DNA from: Bacteroides congonensis
GTDB taxonomy: Bacteria; Bacteroidota; Bacteroidia; Bacteroidales; Bacteroidaceae
Direction: 5' to 3'
Assembly (NCBI RefSeq): GCF_900130125.1
Contig: NZ_FQXY01000008.1
Location: 264,301 to 328,300, forward strand
DNA: 64,000 nucleotides
This document shows positions 37,801 to 45,068 of the stretch, piece by piece; within the stretch, counting starts at the first letter, position 1, and the number at the start of each line of letters is the position of its first letter. The notes under the pieces were generated by a model. That model saw only the letters and a program-made list of their open reading frames with translations, made no database searches and was not told the origin of the DNA. The translations under genes and the position numbers were made by a program.

Positions 37801-38240
37801 GTCATGGTTCCCTGTTTGGTTCCGTGGATTTTGATGTTGACTCCCGGCACGGGAACTCCGTTCTCGTCCACCACCTTTCCTTGTACCTTGATGGTTTCTT
37901 GTCTGGGTTCTGCCGTGCGGTTGGTTTCTTTGGATGTCACCGTGATAAATTGTTTGTCAATGGTGTACTCCAATGGCTTGTTACCAATGATTTGCTTCAT
38001 GGCATCATGAATGTCCTTAGCACGGATTGTTCCGTTTACACCATACTTGTTCACATCTTCCGTGATGAACATGATTTTGTAGTCTGTCACTTTTTCCAAG
38101 CGTTTGAATACTTGGGGAAGCCGCTCGTTTTTCACTTCAAGCACGATTTCCTTGTCTTTCCCTTTCTGGGCGGTCATTGTGACCGGGCAGAATTGGATAA
38201 GCAGGAAGGCTAAAATGAAAATAACTGAAAACTTTCTCAT
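34827..38240 (-). CDS. SusC/RagA-type TonB-dependent receptor with STN signalling domain
   Basis: 1137 aa. After the signal peptide comes a secretin/TonB short N-terminal (STN) domain (residues about 28-105; NERLPQVFKRLEKVTDYKIMF), a carboxypeptidase-like regulatory domain (about 118-195; VDENGVPVPGVNIKIHGTKQG), a plug (LILIDGVESSKLE, GARGANGVILVTTKKG) and a beta-barrel ending in aromatic NISF. It imports a substrate across the outer membrane. The STN domain is the part that contacts a FecR anti-sigma factor, and a FecR/ECF pair is encoded just upstream, so import is probably linked to autoregulation of the locus. Confidence 0.95.
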   Translation of the reverse strand: MRKFSVIFILAFLLIQFCPVTMTAQKGKDKEIVLEVKNERLPQVFKRLEKVTDYKIMFITEDVNKYGVNGTIRAKDIHDAMKQIIGNKPLEYTIDKQFITVTSKETNRTAEPRQETIKVQGKVVDENGVPVPGVNIKIHGTKQGTMTDLDGRYTVKVKPDDVLDFSFIGYKTEQIPVKGKTTVNLSLEPSSKNLDEVTVVAFGSQKKESVVSAITTIRPGELKTSSSDLTSSFAGKIPGMIAWQTGGLPGALTEDEMNTKFYVRGITSFQSSANSDPLILIDGVESSKLELSRLAVEDIESFSVLKDASATAMYGARGANGVILVTTKKGEEGSVYTTARYEMVVGKPTREIDVVDPITYMKMYNQAIMGRSNAGTPKYSVEHINRTASGRYPSWVYPANDWYDILFKGQSINHHAGVTIRGGSKVIQYYASVNYNRDQGMLKSDKLNDFDCNITNNQVSFRTNLNINLTSGIRLVINSATNIDKYHGPVTDQSAAYSYAFNASPVDFAPIYPADENYSWPHIRFGTTAAGATNPYMMNQQGYKERTRYSTTNKAEYIHNLSSLVKGLEVRLSASYVQSGYYDNTFTTSPYKYYLKNYDFETGRHTLAGVGNATASKTLRVGGNSNTTDTRVTYEGRVYHTAAWGDHQTSLTGVFQAYERTFTPISSVLNGMPQRNLTYSGRGSYGYKDRYFGEVSVGYNGSERFAKGNRMGVFPALGAAWVASSEKWMRPASNWLSYLKFRFSWGKVGNDGIISTPRYVYLQDIGSTGAGTTKDVEAYKTAGSSSRRIVNFYGDEDIQWEIAEQANLGIEAKFFKGLLEVQADIYQEIRHNILSNRYVIPANVGIEVAPLDNIGKTRSRGIDLSAKVQHQFNNDFWMILNATATYNKVVYKEIEEATNKPAWQRMAGKEISQAVGYIAEGVFRDQAEIDNSPRQDGDVMPGDIKYRDLNGDGVITVADATYIGYPETPRVIYGFSGFLNYKEFEFSFAFQGSGKRTFFMNPKSISPFYGDHAMLTAIYEDHWSEDNMSSRPFWPRLSPQNIVTHNPQEDWYSGAEVRKSTYFMRECSFLRCTSLQLAYNLPRKLLNRWKMQNVKLFVSANNPFCFTNFKIWDVELGENGFNYPIQKTYSMGLNISF

Positions 38241-38555
38241 AAACTATTAACATTATATAATTAGACCTTTACTGTTAAATCGGAATCCACTAGCAATAAG
38301 ACACCCCTAAAAATGATTTTTTTTCAAAAAAAGAGTGATTTATTGGAAAAGGTAGCATTAGTTTATGATTGGAGAAGAAGCTCTGCTCATTCTGAAATCG
38401 CTTGTGAAAGGGAGGATATGTAAATAATAGCAAAAAGAATAGAATATTAACAGAATGTACGTATGCTTTCTTCCGATACCAGTTTTTTCTGTACAGGTGT
38501 CGGAAGAAAGTATTATTCCATGAATGAATTTGGAAGGTATGAATCAGTGCAAGAT
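38241..38555. other. SusC upstream region with long hairpin
   Basis: 315 bp without a gene between FecR and SusC. A 15-bp hairpin (38466-38480 with 38496-38510, CTTTCTTCCGATACC type, one G-U pair) lies 46 bp after the FecR stop and may end or stabilise that transcript. No standard TAnnTTTG element precedes SusC, as expected if the local ECF sigma reads this promoter. Confidence 0.55.
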
Positions 38556-39794
38556 TTATCGGATATATAGAGTGTTGCCGCTTAATGTGGCGTGAATCTT
38601 TTTCATGCGGTTCAGCAGGCTTATCGCCCGTTCCAGTGTCTCGCTACGTACGCAGAAATACCGGATATGCATATCCATCAATGCTTTGTTTTCAAATATG
38701 ACGTTTATATTATACCAGCGTCCGAGTTCCTGAGTTACGTCCATCAGCGGCATATTATCGAAGTAGAAATATCCGTCTTTCCAGTAGACATAAGCGTCCG
38801 TATCTACGTTCTTGACCACGAAAGCTTCGTTCTCACACCATTGGGCATCCTCGCCGGGATTCAGAAAGACTGAATTTTCCTTGTTTTCACTGTCACTGAC
38901 TTGCACCCGTCCGTTAATCAAGGTGACGTGAGAGTCGCGGGATACGTAATTGCGTACATTCAGTTCCGTACCCAATACCTGTATCTGCATGCGGTCGGTA
39001 CAGATGACAAAAGGACATTCCGCATTTTTCGCCACTTTGAAATAAGCTTCCCCTTTCAGGCGGACCGACCTGGTCTTGCCGCCAAACTGAGAAGGATACT
39101 CCAGACTGCTTTCCGCATTCATCCAGACAACGGTTCCGTCTTCGAGGGTGATTTTGAAATCCTGTCCTCTCGGAGTGGAAAGACGGTGTGTCTCGATATT
39201 TTCTTCGGACACATCCGGATTGTTTCTGGCAGTATAGGCAAGTTCCAGTGTGTCTTTATTGTTGAATAAGGTACCTACTGCTTCCAAAGCCTCTTCACGT
39301 GTGTCCCGTGCAAGGGCGAACCGGTCGCCTGCGCTTGTCTGCAACGTCACCTGCTGCACACTGTCAATGGCTTGGAAGGCAACGATTCCGCTTTTTGACG
39401 ACGGCGTTCCTATCAGCCATGAGTACAGGAAAACGATGAGGAAAGATGCGGCTATTCCCGTCAACGTCCCCCATAAGAAACGGTGTGATTTATTTCCGTT
39501 GGAGGATTGGAGGGGGGCCGCCGGATTCGCGAGAGAACGGGGCTGCGTAGTGGAGAACGGAATACTGCACTCTTTTTGGCGGAATGCCTGCCATTCCTTT
39601 TCCACATCGGGAGCGTCATTGTCGCATTGGCGTATTACGGCATTCTTGCAGTTTTGCAGTTCCCGGCAAGTACGCATAACCTCTTCATCCTGCATGACTG
39701 ATGCAAGTTCCTCGTCGGACAGCTGTTTACCATCTTCCATCAATTTGACGATTCGTTCCAGTTCTTCTTCCTTTATATCTTCTTTTTTATCCAT
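38556..39794 (-). CDS. FecR family anti-sigma factor
   Basis: 412 aa from ATG 39794; the longer frame from 39869 would overlap the sigma gene and adds no family sequence. A cytoplasmic N-terminal region (about 1-100) is followed by one membrane helix (residues about 106-128, TGIAASFLIVFLYSWLIG) and a periplasmic FecR domain (LEDGTVVWMNAESSLEYPS, RLKGEAYFKVAKN, VLGTELNVRNY). The C-terminal DUF4974 segment should meet the STN domain of SusC. It holds the ECF sigma factor inactive until the receptor is occupied. Confidence 0.92.
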   Translation of the reverse strand: MDKKEDIKEEELERIVKLMEDGKQLSDEELASVMQDEEVMRTCRELQNCKNAVIRQCDNDAPDVEKEWQAFRQKECSIPFSTTQPRSLANPAAPLQSSNGNKSHRFLWGTLTGIAASFLIVFLYSWLIGTPSSKSGIVAFQAIDSVQQVTLQTSAGDRFALARDTREEALEAVGTLFNNKDTLELAYTARNNPDVSEENIETHRLSTPRGQDFKITLEDGTVVWMNAESSLEYPSQFGGKTRSVRLKGEAYFKVAKNAECPFVICTDRMQIQVLGTELNVRNYVSRDSHVTLINGRVQVSDSENKENSVFLNPGEDAQWCENEAFVVKNVDTDAYVYWKDGYFYFDNMPLMDVTQELGRWYNINVIFENKALMDMHIRYFCVRSETLERAISLLNRMKKIHATLSGNTLYIR

Positions 39795-39849
39795 TGATTG
39801 TAACAGTCTGTTTGTTATATATCGTATCCGGTTAGGTTTTGTACACCAC

Positions 39850-40350
39850 TTATTTGTCTTTTTTTGCAATTACCGCTCTGAATGCTTTCAAAGCGTTAAC
39901 GATATGTTTCCGCACGGCGCTGACGCTGATACCGAGTTCATCGGCTGTCTCACTATATGTTTTCTTTTGGAAGTAGCACATTTCTAGGATGGTACGGGTT
40001 TTAGGGGTGAACTTGTCCAACATGCCGTACATTTCCGAGATTTGTTGTTCCATTTCCTCGTATGTGTCGTCCTCGCCACTTTCGTTATACATGTACATAT
40101 AGAAATCTGCATACCGGGCTTTTGCCGTCTCGTGGCGGAGATGGTCAACGCACTTGTTGCGTACCAGCGAATACATATAACTGGTAAGGTTGAACTGTTC
40201 TTTCTGATGGGAAAATGCCCATGCCTGTTCAAAGGCATCGCCTACAATATCCCGACACACTTCCTTGTCACCTATCATTTGAAAGGCAAAATAATAGAAG
40301 CGGGAATAGTTTCCCTTAAAAAACAGTTCAAACTCAGTCTCCTTTTCCAA
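39850..40350 (-). CDS. ECF RNA polymerase sigma factor
   Basis: 166 aa. Region 2 is seen in YYFAFQMIGDKEVCRDIVGDAFEQAWAF (conserved D and W positions) and LVRNKCVDHLRHE; region 4 in LDKFTPKTRTILEMCYFQ and YSETADELGISVSAVRKHI. It is a Bacteroidota-type extracytoplasmic-function sigma that should direct transcription of the SusC operon under FecR control. It has its own promoter 49 bp upstream. Sigma/FecR-controlled SusCD loci in Bacteroides are known mostly for host-glycan use; that inference for this locus is untested. Confidence 0.93.
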   Translation of the reverse strand: MEKETEFELFFKGNYSRFYYFAFQMIGDKEVCRDIVGDAFEQAWAFSHQKEQFNLTSYMYSLVRNKCVDHLRHETAKARYADFYMYMYNESGEDDTYEEMEQQISEMYGMLDKFTPKTRTILEMCYFQKKTYSETADELGISVSAVRKHIVNALKAFRAVIAKKDK

Positions 40351-40398
40351 TACTCCGAACGTTTTGATTCCTTTATTAATTTAGTTGAGAGTTGCGTG

Positions 40399-40406
40399 CA
40401 AAAATA
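40399..40406 (-). promoter_or_regulatory. Promoter -7 element TATTTTTG
   Basis: Exact TAnnTTTG on the minus strand, 48 bp before the ECF sigma start; constitutive expression of the sigma/anti-sigma pair is likely. Confidence 0.55.
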
Positions 40407-40478
40407 GTATTTTTGTCTTTATTTCAAAAGATTTTAGTGAAAAACCGAAAGAAGGAACCTGTCGGAAAAAGAAAAATG

Positions 40479-40994
40479 TCAGTTCCCTTTCTGCATGCGT
40501 TCTTTTTTGGTGTATTCGTCTTCCTCACCCAGTAATGCATTTTTTAGCTTGTTGGCAAAGGCTGTGACATAGGCTCCGCCTACAAATTTATTATAAAGGG
40601 TGCCGTCCGGATTTATCAGCAGATAAGTGGGGTAGACTTTGACTCCGAATTTGTTTTTGAGCATTTTGCCGTCGCCTGCTTTTTCCATGTTGACCTTGAT
40701 GGTGACGAACTGGTAATTCATGAAGTTACCGATCCGGGTGTCTTTGAAAGTGGTGTCCAGCATTTTTTTGCAGGGAGCGCACCATGAAGCGTAACAGTCT
40801 ACAAATATACGCTTATTCTCCGCTTTTGCTTTTTTCAGGGCTTGTTCATAAGAGATATCAAGGAACAGGACACCTTTACCTTCATCATAAACGGTGTCTT
40901 TCTTCTGTGAATAATTGTTTTCGACACCTTTTTCTTGTGCTGCTATCCAAAGTGGCAGGATAGCGAATAATAGTTGGATGAATACTTTTTTCAT
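40479..40994 (-). CDS. Exported thioredoxin-fold protein
   Basis: 171 aa with a signal peptide (LLFAILPLWIAAQ). The active site is CAPC at Cys72-Cys75 within YASWCAPCKKMLD, followed by a cis-proline context (VKVYPTYLLINPDG). It is a periplasmic thioredoxin_7/DUF255-type oxidoreductase. It precedes the ECF sigma gene on the same strand but the sigma gene has its own promoter, so a shared role with the uptake locus is not implied. Confidence 0.85.
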   Translation of the reverse strand: MKKVFIQLLFAILPLWIAAQEKGVENNYSQKKDTVYDEGKGVLFLDISYEQALKKAKAENKRIFVDCYASWCAPCKKMLDTTFKDTRIGNFMNYQFVTIKVNMEKAGDGKMLKNKFGVKVYPTYLLINPDGTLYNKFVGGAYVTAFANKLKNALLGEEDEYTKKERMQKGN

Positions 40995-41063
40995 ACTCCG
41001 ATTTCTTTAAGTTATATAAGTTTATTATTTAAATCGGAAAGGTATGCCAATCGGACACCACGG

Positions 41064-41189
41064 AATATTATTTTTCATGATTTTGCCCTCATACCCTCAT
41101 AGTTTGCTTGAAACTCTTTATTCATCGTTGTTACAGCTATGAGGGCAGAATGATAAAACACCCTGAGGGTAACTTTTACCCTCAGGGTG
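41064..41189. repeat. Left inverted repeat with TGAGGG hexamers and 14-bp hairpin
   Basis: Matches the reverse complement of 44318-44447 in blocks: AATATT..TTTTCATG, CCCTCATACCCTCATA (16/16), TTATTCATCG, CAGCTATGAG, and a hairpin CACCCTGAGGGTAA/TTACCCTCAGGGTG (41159-41172 with 41176-41189). Hexamer CCCTCA/TGAGGG occurs at 41086, 41094, 41140, 41164 and 41179. Confidence 0.8.
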
Positions 41190-41201
41190 CTAATTTCCTA
41201 T

Positions 41202-41837
41202 TTATCCCGTAATCGGTTCATTATTACCATAATAACCGCTTCCCGGCACATAAATCGGTTGCATCACTCCACCCTCATTTTTCAGCTTTCCTTCATCACG
41301 TAGCCGTCGGATATGCCGCATAGCCGTGCTTCTTGCCATTCCGCAGAGATTCTGGAAGTCATATCTCCGCATGAACTGATGTGTCTGGAAGTATTTCGTC
41401 AGTCTCCGGTCTATTTCTTCATTGGTCGGTTGCGAGAAGTCCAGTCCGCCTTTCAGGCTTTTGACTTTCAGTATGCCGAACTCATTCTTCAATGTCTGGT
41501 CGGCACGAAACAGGATAGATTTCAGTTTTACTTTGGTCGCCTTTCGTTTCGTGCCTATCGTTACCGGTTCCGTACTGGTCAGGCAGGGGCGGAAGTAGCC
41601 GATGCCGTCCAGATGTACCTGCTTCCCGTCCGCCAACTCTTGTCCCATGATGTGGGAAAGGGCGTCGAGCACGGCGGTGACATCCGTTGCCGTCAGCGAG
41701 CAACGCTCCTGGATACGTTGGCGCAACAGGTCAGTCCCTATCGAACCATTATATTTTAAACGCGGATGCAGTGTTTTCTCTCCCTGTTCTTTGTCCGAAG
41801 GTTTCGGGTCTTCATACCAGTCAAATAATATTGCCAT
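41202..41837 (-). CDS. HU-like DNA-binding protein with C-terminal winged-helix segment
   Basis: 211 aa. The N-terminal 130 residues match the HU/IHF-like family of Bacteroidota (TDVTAVLDALSHIMGQELAD, KQVHLDGIGYFRPCL, KLKSILFRADQTLK). The C-terminus has a helix-turn-helix (MRRYDFQNLCGMARSTAMRH, then IRRLRDEGKL). It should bind and bend DNA. It is divergent from the VirE-like gene, a pairing common in Bacteroides. The central palindrome and the end repeats are candidate binding sites. Confidence 0.8.
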   Translation of the reverse strand: MAILFDWYEDPKPSDKEQGEKTLHPRLKYNGSIGTDLLRQRIQERCSLTATDVTAVLDALSHIMGQELADGKQVHLDGIGYFRPCLTSTEPVTIGTKRKATKVKLKSILFRADQTLKNEFGILKVKSLKGGLDFSQPTNEEIDRRLTKYFQTHQFMRRYDFQNLCGMARSTAMRHIRRLRDEGKLKNEGGVMQPIYVPGSGYYGNNEPITG

Positions 41838-41920
41838 AGCTTCATGTTTTGTTTTAAAGTAACTGTTCTTGTTATGTATTCTCTTATATAGTTGTACGTT
41901 AATGCTTACTGTTCGTTTTG

Positions 41921-42045
41921 TTAAGCCTTAATGCTTTACAAGGGCTCACTGATGTGAACAAAGCCGTTAACGTCTGTGGACGTTTTTGTTTACAACTGGT
42001 AGCCTGTATGTTCACATTAGTGAGCCCTTGGTAACTATTAAGCAA
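41921..42045. repeat. Large central palindrome between divergent genes
   Basis: Arms AAGGGCTCACTGATGTGAACA (split here as AAGGGCTCAC + TGATGTGAACA; 41940-41960) and 42009-42029 match in 20 of 21 positions, and the similarity weakly extends outward by about 15 bp per side. Between them lies a small hairpin AACGTC/GACGTT (41969-41974 with 41979-41984) followed by TTTTGTTT. It could form a cruciform or work as operator, terminator or origin-like site. Confidence 0.75.
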
Positions 42046-42103
42046 AGATACATGAAATATAGGTGTAATGCAAATAAAATGCGGGTATTAATCAGAAGAA
42101 ATG

Positions 42104-42150
42104 CTTGTTTCCTGCAAATTAATAGCGTATCTTTACAGGAAATAAACAAG
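42104..42150 (+). promoter_or_regulatory. Promoter of the VirE-like gene flanked by an inverted repeat
   Basis: TTG at 42105-42107 and TATCTTTA at 42128-42135, 20 bp apart, fit the Bacteroides promoter with one mismatch. CTTGTTTCCTG (42104-42114) and CAGGAAATAAACAAG (42136-42150) form an inverted repeat (with a 4-nt insertion) on both sides of the -7 element, a likely operator. Confidence 0.5.
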
Positions 42151-42185
42151 ATGTTGTATTTGTAGAAAAAACAGACAAAAACAGG

Positions 42186-44279
42186 ATGAAATTTACTTTA
42201 ATCAGACAGGATAGCGGGAGTGGAAAAGAGACTCTCAGCATTTGTGAAGCAAGCACATTGTTCGACAAAATGAAGACGGAGACAAAATCGGGACATATCA
42301 CGGCTTTGCGCGAACTGATACCTTTGATGGAAGGTTCGTACGGGCACTATGAACACATAGACAAGCTGCCCTATATTTATTCCGCCGTGGAATATACCCG
42401 TACGAAGGACGGCGAACGGAAGATGAAACAATATAACGGACTCGTGCAACTGGAAGTGAAGCACTTGGCGGGTCTGTCTGAAATCGAGTTTGTGAAGCGG
42501 CAGGCGGCGCTTTTACCGCAGACTTTCGCCGCTTTCTGCGGCTCCAGTGGGCGGAGTGTAAAAATATGGGTGCGTTTTGCCTTGTCGGATGCCGGCGGAC
42601 TTCCCGAAAAGGAAACGGACGCTGAACTGTTCCATGTCCATGCCTATTGGCTGGCAGTGAAATGTTATCAGCCGCTATTCCCTTTTGACATCGACCTGAA
42701 AGAACCGGTACTGACGCAAAGATGCCGGATGACATTGGATGAGGCTCCTTATTATAACCCGGACGCGGTGCCGTTCTGCCTGGAACAACCGCTCTCCATG
42801 GTGGGTGAAGAGACTTTCAGGCAACGCAAGCAGGGAGAGAAAAATCTTCTGTCGCGCTTGCAGCCGGGATATGAGTCTTCGCGTACTTTCAAGAAGGTTT
42901 ATGAAGCTGCGCTGAACCGTGCGCTTCAGGAAATGGAGGACTGGAAACGCGGGGATGACCTTCAGCCTTTGCTCGTGCATCTTGCCGAACATTGTTTCAA
43001 AGCGGGTATCCCCGAAGAGGAAGCCGTGCGACAGACACTTATCCACTATTATCGTGAGGAAGATGAGCAGGTTATCCGCCTCGAATTGCATAATCTCTAT
43101 CAGGAATGTAAGGGATTCGGCAAGAAGAGCAGTATCAGCAGGGAGCAGGAGACAGCTTTCCTGTTGGAAGAATTTATGAACCGGCGTTACGAACTTCGTT
43201 ACAACACCGTGTTGGATGATTTGGAGTACCGTCAGCGTGATTCCATCCATTTTCATTTCAAGCCCGTGGACAAGCGTGTGCGCAACAGTATTTCTATCTG
43301 TGCGTTAAAAGAGGGTATCAGTGCATGGGATCGCGATGTAGACCGCTTCCTGAACTCGGAATATGTTCCTTTGTACAATCCCGTAGAGGAATATCTTTAT
43401 GAAGTGGGGCGTTGGGACGGCAAAGACCGTATCCGTGCGTTGGCAGGTCTGGTTCCCTGTGACAATCCGCATTGGCAGGAGTTGTTCTACCGTTGGTTTC
43501 TTAGCATGGTGGCTCATTGGCGTGGGGTAGACCGGCAGCATGGAAACAATACTTCGCCTTTGCTTGTCGGCCCGCAAGGGTTTCGCAAGTCAACGTTCTG
43601 CCGCATTATCCTGCCGCCGGAACTGCGTTTCGGCTATACGGACAGCATCGACTTCAAAAGCAAGCAGGAAGCGGAGCGTTATCTGGGGCGTTTTTTCCTG
43701 ATAAATATTGATGAGTTCGACCAGATTAATGTCAGTCAGCAGGGATTCCTGAAGCATCTGTTGCAGAAACCGGTCGCTAATCTGCGGAAACCTTACGGCA
43801 ACACTATCCGCGAAATGCGTCGTTATGCTTCCTTTATCGGCACGAGCAATCAGAAGGATTTGCTGACTGATCCCAGCGGGAGCCGCCGTTTCATCTGTAT
43901 AGAGGTGACAGGTCCTATCAACACGAATGTCACCATCAATTATAAACAGCTTTATGCACAGGCGATGGATGCTATTTATAAAGGTGAACGGTACTGGCTG
44001 AACGAGGACGATGAGCAGATTCTGAAAGAAACAAACCGTGAATTTGAACAGGTAAGTCCGTTGGAGCAGTTGTTTCATTGTTATTTTAGTCCGGTGGCGG
44101 AAGAAGAGGATGGCGAATGGCTGACGTCCATGCAAATTTTGAGTTATTTACAGACAAAGACACGTGATAAGTTGGCTATCAATAAGGTAGCGCAATTCGG
44201 TCGCACGCTCCAAAAATTGAATATACCTTGCCGGAAGTCTTATCGGGGGACGCTTTATCATTTGGTGAGGATGGAGTGA
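42186..44279 (+). CDS. VirE-like primase/helicase-type protein (BT4734-like N-terminal domain)
   Basis: 697 aa. Residues about 1-200 match the BT4734-like N-terminal domain (PYIYSAVEYTRTKDGERKMK, FCGSSGRSVKIWVRF), probably a primase-like fold. Residues about 370-620 are a virulence-associated-E P-loop domain: Walker A GPQGFRKST (about 461-469), Walker B FLINIDEFDQIN (about 505), and a sensor-type SFIGTSNQKDLLTDPSGSRR. A C-terminal winged-helix segment follows. Such proteins occur in phages, plasmids and islands as replication initiators. No other phage gene is nearby. It is divergent from the HU-like gene and stops 39 bp before the right inverted repeat. Confidence 0.8.
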   Translation: MKFTLIRQDSGSGKETLSICEASTLFDKMKTETKSGHITALRELIPLMEGSYGHYEHIDKLPYIYSAVEYTRTKDGERKMKQYNGLVQLEVKHLAGLSEIEFVKRQAALLPQTFAAFCGSSGRSVKIWVRFALSDAGGLPEKETDAELFHVHAYWLAVKCYQPLFPFDIDLKEPVLTQRCRMTLDEAPYYNPDAVPFCLEQPLSMVGEETFRQRKQGEKNLLSRLQPGYESSRTFKKVYEAALNRALQEMEDWKRGDDLQPLLVHLAEHCFKAGIPEEEAVRQTLIHYYREEDEQVIRLELHNLYQECKGFGKKSSISREQETAFLLEEFMNRRYELRYNTVLDDLEYRQRDSIHFHFKPVDKRVRNSISICALKEGISAWDRDVDRFLNSEYVPLYNPVEEYLYEVGRWDGKDRIRALAGLVPCDNPHWQELFYRWFLSMVAHWRGVDRQHGNNTSPLLVGPQGFRKSTFCRIILPPELRFGYTDSIDFKSKQEAERYLGRFFLINIDEFDQINVSQQGFLKHLLQKPVANLRKPYGNTIREMRRYASFIGTSNQKDLLTDPSGSRRFICIEVTGPINTNVTINYKQLYAQAMDAIYKGERYWLNEDDEQILKETNREFEQVSPLEQLFHCYFSPVAEEEDGEWLTSMQILSYLQTKTRDKLAINKVAQFGRTLQKLNIPCRKSYRGTLYHLVRME

Positions 44280-44317
44280 TGGGGATGGCACATCTGTGAT
44301 GTCGTTACAATATAAGT

Positions 44318-44447
44318 AGGTGTCCTGAGGGTAAAACTTACCCTCAGGGGGTAAATGTGTTTTGCTCTCATAGCTGAAAGGCCGATGAATAAGGGAATGT
44401 GGAAGAATTATGAGGGTATGAGGGTAAAGTATGCATGAAAAATATTT
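44318..44447. repeat. Right inverted repeat with TGAGGG hexamers and 11-bp hairpin
   Basis: Reverse-complement counterpart of 41064-41189. It holds the hairpin CCTGAGGGTAA/TTACCCTCAGG (44324-44334 with 44338-44348), hexamers at 44326, 44341, 44411 and 44419, and a degenerate one (CTCTCA) at 44365. The pair at 44411/44419 has the same 8-bp period as 41086/41094. Confidence 0.8.
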
Positions 44448-44489
44448 GTAGAGTAAATTAGGAATTACTCTATAAGTGTATGTGCAATT

Positions 44490-44525
44490 GTCTGTTTCTT
44501 AAAAATTAATGTCTGTTTCATATAA
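44490..44525 (+). promoter_or_regulatory. Box pair 1 (21-bp period) before the small gene
   Basis: GTCTGTTTCTTAAAA (44490-44504) and GTCTGTTTCATATAA (44511-44525) start exactly 21 bp apart. The second ends 22 bp before the -7 element at 44548, the same spacing as at the fimbrial operon promoter. Confidence 0.65.
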
Positions 44526-44547
44526 TGTTTGTTTTGTCATATCAAAC

Positions 44548-44555
44548 TAATTTTG
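44548..44555 (+). promoter_or_regulatory. Promoter -7 element TAATTTTG of the small gene
   Basis: Exact TAnnTTTG in the context CTAATTTTGC, identical to the element at 46987. No -33 consensus; the upstream boxes suggest an activator. Expected transcription start near 44562. Confidence 0.65.
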
Positions 44556-44613
44556 CCCCCAAATAATAGTGGTAGCTTTTTGTGATATTGTTGTTATGAA
44601 TAAAGGAGAGAAT

Positions 44614-44760
44614 ATGATAATATGTAATAGTCGGTTGGCAAAGATTTTATTAACCGGACAGGAGTCTTGTTTTATGATTTTCGGATGTGTGCTTACATTT
44701 ATAAGTTATCATTTGTTTTATTGGTTGGAAAAATGGTTCGGTTTTGTTGTTTATATATAG
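44614..44760 (+). CDS. Small membrane-associated protein (48 aa)
   Basis: 48 aa, with a hydrophobic stretch of about 20 residues (SCFMIFGCVLTFISYHLFYW) and an aromatic C-terminus. Start chosen at 44614 because AAAGGAGAG lies 5 bp upstream; the longer frame begins with GTG at 44569, only a few bases after the predicted transcription start. A box-pair promoter precedes it and a strong terminator at 44907-44944 follows, giving a discrete transcript of about 380 nt. The product is not recognised. The transcript could also act as a regulatory RNA. Its promoter matches that of the fimbrial operon. Confidence 0.5.
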   Translation: MIICNSRLAKILLTGQESCFMIFGCVLTFISYHLFYWLEKWFGFVVYI

Positions 44761-44906
44761 TTATATGATATAGCTGCTGTGAAGCACCTTGTTTCCCTAA
44801 AAAAGTCCATGCCCTTACCATTTTTTATTTGTGGTAATATAAGAAAATGGAGTAATGGAGTTTTGCTGCCTGGGAAGGTGGCTATTGTTTGTTTTGTTTG
44901 TATGAT

Positions 44907-44944
44907 GCATCCTTTTTTCAGTGGAAAAAAGGATGCTTTTTTTT
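44907..44944 (+). terminator. Strong intrinsic terminator
   Basis: A 13-bp perfect stem (GCATCCTTTTTTC/GAAAAAAGGATGC, 44907-44919 with 44924-44936), tetraloop AGTG, then eight T. It works on the plus strand only and ends the small-gene transcript. Confidence 0.9.
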
Positions 44945-45011
44945 AATACAAATCTTGGCTTATATCTTGCTTATAAATAAACTACTGTCAATTTGTTAGA
45001 ATGAGGAAATA

Positions 45012-45047
45012 GTCTTTCATGTATAAAAAATAGTCATTTATGTATAA
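45012..45047 (+). promoter_or_regulatory. Box pair 2 (21-bp period)
   Basis: GTCTTTCATGTATAA (45012-45026) and GTCATTTATGTATAA (45033-45047), starts 21 bp apart; the wider 19-bp units differ in two positions. The pair ends 21 bp before a -7-like TTTCTTTG. Confidence 0.65.
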
Positions 45048-45068
45048 TCGAGAAAAAATGAATTGGTT

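Larger units (their letters stand above)
41064..44447. mobile_element. Candidate TIR-bounded unit carrying HU-like and VirE-like genes
   Basis: A 3.4-kb segment bounded by imperfect inverted repeats of about 125 bp (41064-41189 and 44318-44447) that enclose a divergent HU-like/VirE-like gene pair, with a large palindrome at the centre (41921-42045). No transposase or integrase is present, and I see no clean target duplication (flanks CCACGG and TGTAGA). The symmetry, the primase/helicase-type protein and the repeated hexamers fit a replication- or integration-related element. The ends could instead be paired terminators that arose by duplication. Mobility is inference. Confidence 0.45.

Noticed and set aside
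41202..44279. Prophage remnant, because of the VirE-like protein
   Set aside because: No integrase, capsid, tail or lysis gene is present; the HU/VirE pair stands alone.
44569..44613. GTG start of the small gene giving 63 residues
   Set aside because: It begins almost at the predicted transcription start and lacks a ribosome-binding site, while 44614 has AAAGGAGAG.
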